In this document: piece by piece, positions 59,642 through 64,000 of the stretch
How the letters are laid out: each line of letters opens with the position of its first letter
Position numbering within the stretch: position 1 is the first letter of the stretch
Assembly (NCBI RefSeq): GCF_016907975.1
Contig: NZ_JAFBCY010000003.1
Span: 124,001-188,000 of the forward strand
Direction of reading: 5' to 3'
Length of the DNA stretch: 64,000 bases
Source: Methylopila capsulata
GTDB lineage: Bacteria; Pseudomonadota; Alphaproteobacteria; Rhizobiales; Methylopilaceae
Translations under genes and position numbers: made by a program
Notes under the pieces: model-generated
Database searches by the model: none
What the model was told of the DNA's origin: nothing
The model's input: only the letters and a program-made list of their open reading frames with translations

Positions 59642-60370
59642 TCAGGCGACCTTCGCGAAGAAGAGGTCGCCGAGATCGGCGCCGCGCACCGCCGCGGCGG
59701 TGTCGCGCAGGCTGACCTGCCCCGCGACCAGCACTACCGCCTCGTCGGCGATCTCAAGCGCCGCCGCGACGTTCTGCTCGACGAGCAGCACAGTGACGCC
59801 GGCCGCCCGTACGCGCACGATCGCCTCCATCGTCTGAGCGACGATCTTGGGGCTCAGACCCGCAGAGGGCTCGTCGAGCAGCAGCACTTCGGGGTTGGCC
59901 AGCAGCGCGCTCGCGAAGGCGAGCATCTGGCGCTGGCCGCCTGAAAGATCGCCGGCGCGGGTCTTCAGCCGGGTGGCAAGTTCTGGAAACAGCGCCAGCA
60001 CACGCTCGCGCTGCTCGGGCCCGACGCCTGCGCGGCCGCGCAGGAATTCGGTGGCGAGCTTGAGGTTCTCGCCGATGGTGAGGCTCGGAAAGACGTTCTG
60101 CTCTTGCGGCACATAGGCCATGCCGGCCGCGACGCGTTTGGCGGGCATCTCGGCCGTGACGTCGATCCCGGTGACCGAGACGCGGCCCTGGCGGATGTCG
60201 AGCAGCCCCGCGAGCGTCTTCACGAAGCTCGACTTGCCCGACCCATTCGGGCCGATGACTGCAAGGATGGTTTCAGGCGCCTGGTCGAGCGTGATCCCCC
60301 GCACGATGTCGTCGCCGCGGCCGTAGCCTGCGCGAAGCTCGCTGACGGACAACGCCGGGACCACGCTCAC
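59642..60370 (-). CDS. Branched-chain amino acid type ABC ATPase (LivF-like)
   Basis: The GTG at 60370 overlaps the livG stop as GTGA and gives 242 residues. Walker A is GPNGSGKSSFVKTL, Q-loop region AYVPQEQNVFPSLTIGENL, signature LSGGQRQMLAFASAL, Walker B VLLLDEPSAGLSP, and the switch His is replaced by the usual LivF EQNV. An in-frame extension upstream lies in livG and is not coding. Confidence 0.94.
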   Translation of the reverse strand: MSVVPALSVSELRAGYGRGDDIVRGITLDQAPETILAVIGPNGSGKSSFVKTLAGLLDIRQGRVSVTGIDVTAEMPAKRVAAGMAYVPQEQNVFPSLTIGENLKLATEFLRGRAGVGPEQRERVLALFPELATRLKTRAGDLSGGQRQMLAFASALLANPEVLLLDEPSAGLSPKIVAQTMEAIVRVRAAGVTVLLVEQNVAAALEIADEAVVLVAGQVSLRDTAAAVRGADLGDLFFAKVA

Positions 60371-61137
60371 GCCGCCACCCCGAGATAGGCTTCGACCACG
60401 CGGCGGTCCTTGGAAACCTCCTCGAAGGTCCCGGAGACGAGGCGCTTGCCCTCGGCCATCACGTGGACACGGTCGCAAAGCTCGCCGACGAGATGCATGT
60501 CGTGCTCCACGAGGCCGAACGAGACGCCCTCGGCTTTCAGCTCGCGGATCAGCCGGATCATTTCGATTTTCAGCGGCGGCGCGACGCCAGCGCCCGGCTC
60601 GTCGAGCAGGATGAGCTTTGGCTCGAGCAGCAGAGCGCGGGCGAGATCAAGCAGCTTCTTCTGACCGCCCGAGAGTCCGCCCGAGGGGTGGTCGGCGAGC
60701 CGGAACAGGCCGACGCGGTCGAGCAGAGCCTTGGCCTTCTGGGCGTTGGCGCTCTCTTCCGCCCACCATTTGCGGCGGCCGAAGATGCTGGCGACGACGC
60801 CTTCGCCGGTCTGGAGGCGGGGCGCGACCAACAGGTTCTCGAACACGGTGAGGCTGCCGAGCTCGCGCACGATCTGGAACGTGCGCGCCATGCCGAGCGC
60901 CGGGAAACGATGCGCCGAGACCGCCGTAACGTCCCGGCCCTCGAACAGGACGGATCCCCGGTCGGCGCGAACGAGCCCGGTCATGACGTTGAGCAGCGTG
61001 GACTTGCCGGCGCCGTTCGGGCCGATGAGCCCGGTGACCTGCCCGGCCTCTAAAGCAAGCGAGCAGCCGTCGAGCGCGGCGAGCCCACCGAAGCGCTTGG
61101 CGACGTCGCGGACTTCGAGCAGCGGGCCCGCGGTCAC
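60367..61137 (-). CDS. Branched-chain amino acid type ABC ATPase (LivG-like)
   Basis: The GTG at 61137, with GAGG 8 nt before it, gives 256 residues. A TTG at 61179 is an alternative that adds 14 residues. Walker A GPNGAGKSTLLNVMTGLV, ARTFQIVRELGSLTVFENLL, the signature LSGGQKKLLDLARAL and LILLDEPGAGVAPPLK are as in LivG, and FGLVEHDMHLVGELCDRVHV closes the site. It is the first gene of the operon and is divergent from lysR. Confidence 0.93.
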   Translation of the reverse strand: MTAGPLLEVRDVAKRFGGLAALDGCSLALEAGQVTGLIGPNGAGKSTLLNVMTGLVRADRGSVLFEGRDVTAVSAHRFPALGMARTFQIVRELGSLTVFENLLVAPRLQTGEGVVASIFGRRKWWAEESANAQKAKALLDRVGLFRLADHPSGGLSGGQKKLLDLARALLLEPKLILLDEPGAGVAPPLKIEMIRLIRELKAEGVSFGLVEHDMHLVGELCDRVHVMAEGKRLVSGTFEEVSKDRRVVEAYLGVAA

Positions 61138-61284
61138 GACGCGCGCCTCGCGAGACGCGATCCAGTCACCGCCTGGCAACTGCCCATTCCGCGAGCAAAT
61201 ACTGCTATAACTCTATGCATTAGCCTAATAATTATCCTGTATTATTCGACACTTCCAATCTTATTGATCGAAGATACATCAACG

Positions 61285-61314
61285 CAAATTTATATTGCTT
61301 TGCACAAAGCAAAA
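61285..61314. promoter_or_regulatory. Putative LysR binding site in the lysR-liv divergent region
   Basis: It matches the site at 55825-55854 at 28 of 30 positions (CAAATTTATATTG, CTTTGCA, AAAGCAAA) and contains the dyad TTTGC-N5-GCAAA. It ends 16 nt before the lysR start and lies 148 nt before the livG start, inside an AT-rich region from about 61195 to 61325. Its place fits LysR autoregulation and control of the liv operon. Confidence 0.72.
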
Positions 61315-61329
61315 TAATATTTAGCTTGC

Positions 61330-62253
61330 ATGGCGAGACCCCTCGAAATCTCTCTGCTCCGAACCTTTGTGTTGCTGGTCGAGGAGCGCAGCGTGACGCG
61401 CGTGGCGCGTATGCTGTTCAGGACGCAGCCGGCCATCAGCCTGCAGATCAAGCGGCTCGAAGACGCCGCCGGCCGCCCATTGTTCGAAAGCGACCTCCGG
61501 CATCTGAGGCTGACGCCACAGGGCGAGACTCTGCTGCCTTACGCGCGCGCCGTGCTGAAGATGCACGACGAGGCGCAGATGAAGCTCTCGTCGGAGGAGA
61601 TCGACGGCCGCGTCACGCTCGGATGCCCGGACCTCTACGCCGCCTATCTGCTGCCCGAGACGCTTGCGAGCTTCCGCCGCGCCTATCCGCGCGTCGAGGT
61701 CTCGGTGCGCTGCTCGTTGTCGCGGCAGATCGCAGCCGACATGGACGCAGGCCTGGTGGATGTGGCGATCGCGACCCGCATGCCGGGCGTCGGACCGAAG
61801 ACCGGCGACGCCGCACGGCTGCGTTCGGAACGGCTGGTCTGGCTCGGCGCGGTAAACGGCGAGGCGCACCGCCGCTCTCCCGTGCCGCTCGCCATGCTGC
61901 CCGAGGGCAACCTCTACCGCGACGTCGCGCTCGCGGCTCTGAACGAGGCGGGCGTCGGCTGGCGCATCGCCTGCGTGTCGGAAAGCATCGCGGGACTTCA
62001 GGCGATGGCGCTGGCGGACGCGGCCGTGATCGTCCTGTCGGCTTCGGTCCACGTCAACGGCCTCGAGCGGTTGCCGCCTGACTCCGGACTCCCCGAACTG
62101 CCGGAGGTCGACATCATGCTCTGGCGGCGAATGCAGGGACTGTCCCAGGCCGCCGAACACTTCGCTCGCCACATCGAGCTCGGGGTTTCAGGCGCGGCCG
62201 CCGACGACCGCCAAGACGAGGATGAGACCGCCCGCAGCCCAGCCGCCGAATAG
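61330..62253 (+). CDS. LysR-family transcriptional regulator
   Basis: This 307-residue protein has an N-terminal winged HTH (LLRTFVLLVEERSVTRVARM, then RTQPAISLQIKRLEDAAGRP, HLRLTPQGETLLPYARA) and an effector domain (DGRVTLGCPDLYAAYLLPET, RIACVSESIAGLQAMALADA). It resembles the group regulating transport and catabolic genes. It is divergent from the liv operon. The shared 30-bp sites suggest that it controls both the liv and the monooxygenase operons. It is convergent with the EamA gene. Confidence 0.93.
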   Translation: MARPLEISLLRTFVLLVEERSVTRVARMLFRTQPAISLQIKRLEDAAGRPLFESDLRHLRLTPQGETLLPYARAVLKMHDEAQMKLSSEEIDGRVTLGCPDLYAAYLLPETLASFRRAYPRVEVSVRCSLSRQIAADMDAGLVDVAIATRMPGVGPKTGDAARLRSERLVWLGAVNGEAHRRSPVPLAMLPEGNLYRDVALAALNEAGVGWRIACVSESIAGLQAMALADAAVIVLSASVHVNGLERLPPDSGLPELPEVDIMLWRRMQGLSQAAEHFARHIELGVSGAAADDRQDEDETARSPAAE

Positions 62254-62254
62254 G

Positions 62255-63127
62255 TCAGGCGGACTTCGCTCTCCGGACGATCACGAGCGCTACGCCCGTC
62301 AGCGTCAGAGCCAGCGCCACGAGATCCTGCACGGTGAGCGCGACGCCGAGGATCGGCGCAGAAGCTAGCACGCCGACGATCGGCGCCAGCAGCGACCCTG
62401 TGGTCGCGACGATCGGGGGCAGACGCCGCACCGCGCCGAACCATGCGAGATAGCAGAGCCCCATCGGCACCGTCGCCATATAGGCCCAGGCCACGAAGCC
62501 GAGGCCGGAGAGGCGGGCGGGATGCGGCTGCTCGAAGGCGAGGCTTAAGCCGACCATCGGGACCGAGCCAAGCAGCACCTGCCATGCGGTCGACACGACG
62601 GGCAGCATCGGCCGTGTCTCGCTCGCGGCCACCGTGCCGAGCGCGAACAGGACAGCGGCCGCGAGGGACAGCAGGATGCCGGGAAGCTTGTCGCCGGACA
62701 GCGTCGCGACGCTGTCCGAGAACAGCACCAGCGTCCCGGCGAAACAGAGGCCAAGCGCCATGATCGCCCGCGCGCCCGGCCGAGCGCCACGGATTGGCCA
62801 GGCGATGAGCGTCGCCCAGAGCGGCATCGTGTAGACCAGCAGCGCGCCTTCGCCCGGCGTCAGCCAGAGCAGCGCGATGGCCGAAAAACCCATGAAGGCG
62901 AAGACGTTGGTGAAGGAGAGGACGATCAGCTTGCCCCAGGAGCCTGCGGGCACGCCGAGCCGGTCGCGCTTCAGCGCCGCATAGGCGAAGAGGGCCGCGG
63001 CCGCCAACAGGCCGGCGGAGCCACGAGAGAACAGCGGCGGCCAGTCGCGCAGAAGCAGCTTGATGATCGGCCAGTTGAGGCCCCAGCCGATCGCCGCGAA
63101 CAGCAGGCAGCCGATCCCTGCGCGCAT
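62255..63127 (-). CDS. EamA/DMT family transporter
   Basis: The ATG at 63127 with an AGGCG site gives 290 residues; an ATG at 63205 inside the neighbouring gene would add a hydrophilic leader and is less likely. It has about ten helices in two EamA repeats (LLFAAIGWGLNWPIIKLLLR, and LLSLAAAVLFALGTVAASET). It is probably an exporter or importer of a small metabolite; the substrate is unknown. It follows the enoyl-CoA hydratase gene on the same strand. Confidence 0.9.
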   Translation of the reverse strand: MRAGIGCLLFAAIGWGLNWPIIKLLLRDWPPLFSRGSAGLLAAAALFAYAALKRDRLGVPAGSWGKLIVLSFTNVFAFMGFSAIALLWLTPGEGALLVYTMPLWATLIAWPIRGARPGARAIMALGLCFAGTLVLFSDSVATLSGDKLPGILLSLAAAVLFALGTVAASETRPMLPVVSTAWQVLLGSVPMVGLSLAFEQPHPARLSGLGFVAWAYMATVPMGLCYLAWFGAVRRLPPIVATTGSLLAPIVGVLASAPILGVALTVQDLVALALTLTGVALVIVRRAKSA

Positions 63128-63167
63128 GTCGCCTGAAGCGCTGCGCGACGCGGTCGAAGTTTGAGCC

Positions 63168-63884
63168 TCAGCGGTGTCCGGCACGATAGCGGGCGATGCG
63201 CTCATGCAGACCGGACGGCGCCAAGGAGCGGACGAGATCCGCCAGATCGGCGTCGCGTGTGTCGGGCGTCGTGAAGGTGAGAATTCTCGCCGTCGACTCC
63301 GCCGAGAGGCCACGATGAGCCTCCAGCAGCGCCGCGGCGGTCGCCTCGAATTCGCTCTGCTCGACGACATGGGTGACGAGGCCGAGCTTCAGCGCCTCCT
63401 CCGCCGTCACCGTCTTGTTCTCAAGCAGGATCGCGCGCGCGGTGTCGGTCCCGACGAGGTTTAAAAGCCGCCGCGTGCCGAGAGCGACGCCAAAACGGAA
63501 GCCTGGAAAGCGGAACGTCGCGTTTGGAGACGCGATCCGATACGTGCAGGCGGCGGCAAGGTCTGCGCCGGCCCCGAAGGCCGCGCCGCCCACCAGCGCG
63601 ATAGTCGCCACCGGCGCATAGGCGACCGCCTGCAACAGCGCCTCGATATCGACGAAGCGCTTCAGCAGATCGCCGTGACTCTGGTTCTCGACGTCGGTGA
63701 AGTCGAAGCCGCCGCAGAACACCTTGCCATCGCTCGCCAGGGCGAATGGCGACGCAGACCGGCTGGCTTCCACGACGGCTTCTCGCAGAGCCTCGACGGT
63801 CAGGTCGTCGAGGGCATTCGCCTTTTTCGGGCGGTCGATCTTGAGCGTGCGGAGCGCGCCGTCGGCTGTGATCGCGATGCTCAC
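63168..63884 (-). CDS. Enoyl-CoA hydratase/isomerase family protein
   Basis: The GTG at 63884 overlaps the stop of the CoA-transferase gene as GTGA, the same coupling used throughout this genome, and gives 238 residues; a GTG at 63914 is possible. The crotonase fold shows IDRPKKANALDDLTVEALRE, DGKVFCGGFDFTDVE and the oxyanion-hole region ATIALVGGAAFGAGADLAAA, then FRFPGFRFGVALGTRRLLNL. A catalytic Glu at the usual hydratase position is not clear, so isomerase or lyase activity is possible. Confidence 0.88.
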   Translation of the reverse strand: MSIAITADGALRTLKIDRPKKANALDDLTVEALREAVVEASRSASPFALASDGKVFCGGFDFTDVENQSHGDLLKRFVDIEALLQAVAYAPVATIALVGGAAFGAGADLAAACTYRIASPNATFRFPGFRFGVALGTRRLLNLVGTDTARAILLENKTVTAEEALKLGLVTHVVEQSEFEATAAALLEAHRGLSAESTARILTFTTPDTRDADLADLVRSLAPSGLHERIARYRAGHR

Positions 63885-64000
63885 AGGGCTTTCGCCAAAC
63901 GCCGTTCCGTCCACTCGCCCAAAACCTCGTCATTATGCTCGCCGAGATGCGGCGGCGTGCGCGTGATCTCGAACGCGTATTCGCTCATGCCGATGGGGAA
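63881..64000 (-). CDS. CaiB/BaiF-type CoA-transferase, C-terminal end only
   Basis: On the minus strand the last 39 codons of a gene cut by the window edge read through FPIGMSEYAFEITRT and PPHLGEHNDEVLGEW to a TGA at 63881. HLGEHNDEVLGE is the typical C-terminus of family III CoA-transferases. It is translationally coupled to the enoyl-CoA hydratase gene, so the two probably belong to one acyl-CoA pathway. Confidence 0.75.
   Translation of the reverse strand, partial: FPIGMSEYAFEITRTPPHLGEHNDEVLGEWTERRLAKAL

Noticed and set aside
1-64000. tRNA, rRNA, riboswitch and transposase genes
   Set aside because: I looked through the intergenic gaps for tRNA arms, CCA-like ends and known leader motifs and for transposase-like proteins and could support none; a covariance-model scan would be decisive.

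Overview
The window reads as chromosomal DNA of a GC-rich alphaproteobacterium, most likely in the order Hyphomicrobiales (Rhizobiales). I base this on the BA14K-type, DUF1176, TIGR02587/TIGR02588 and caa3_CtaG families, on the gene orders lgt-MidA-pgeF, prs-rplY-pth-ychF and petABC/trmL-hemF, and on the heavy use of ATGA/GTGA stop-start overlaps. The genus cannot be named from sequence alone. I see no rRNA, tRNA, CRISPR array or transposase.

Layout. 0-8.9 kb: a PLP decarboxylase, small secreted or unknown proteins, and a minus-strand run with CsaA, TetR, ProC, YbjN, a UbiK-like protein, a methyltransferase and an MFS exporter facing its LysR regulator. 9-20.9 kb: housekeeping genes (lgt, MidA-like, pgeF, prs, rplY, pth, ychF, mtnP), with a VapBC-type toxin-antitoxin pair between pth and ychF and a tandem MaoC pair. 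20.9-31.7 kb: energy metabolism, with the bc1 complex petABC, trmL, hemF and a caa3-type oxidase operon (CoxB-cytochrome c fusion, subunit I+III fusion, CtaG, triheme cytochrome c). 31.8-38.5 kb: the TIGR02588/TIGR02587 pair and a peptide/opine-type ABC importer with a permease-ATPase fusion. 38.6-46 kb: an orphan RTX protein, an outer-membrane channel-like protein, and an operon of a molybdopterin oxidoreductase, a ferredoxin and an adrenodoxin-reductase-like flavoprotein facing an AraC regulator. 46-53.1 kb: a siderophore uptake locus (ECF sigma, FecR, TonB receptor, FhuD-like, fused FhuB-like) with no ATPase gene, followed by a decayed LysR pseudogene. 53.9-62.3 kb: two operons that look like one regulon, a two-component flavin monooxygenase (LLM enzyme plus flavin reductase) and a complete Liv-type importer with an AhpD-like protein and a LysR regulator. 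Both control regions carry a near-identical 30-bp site in an unusually AT-rich patch. 62.3-64 kb: an EamA transporter, an enoyl-CoA hydratase and the 3' end of a CoA-transferase gene.

Three dispersed palindromic repeat families run through the window. One copy sits in frame inside the MidA-like gene and adds about 49 residues. Another supplies the Shine-Dalgarno sequence and TTG start of an ABC ATPase. A third lies directly before the oxidase subunit I gene. The most promising undescribed systems are the LysR/Liv/LLM-monooxygenase regulon and the AraC-linked molybdoenzyme-ferredoxin-reductase operon; the substrates of both are unknown.
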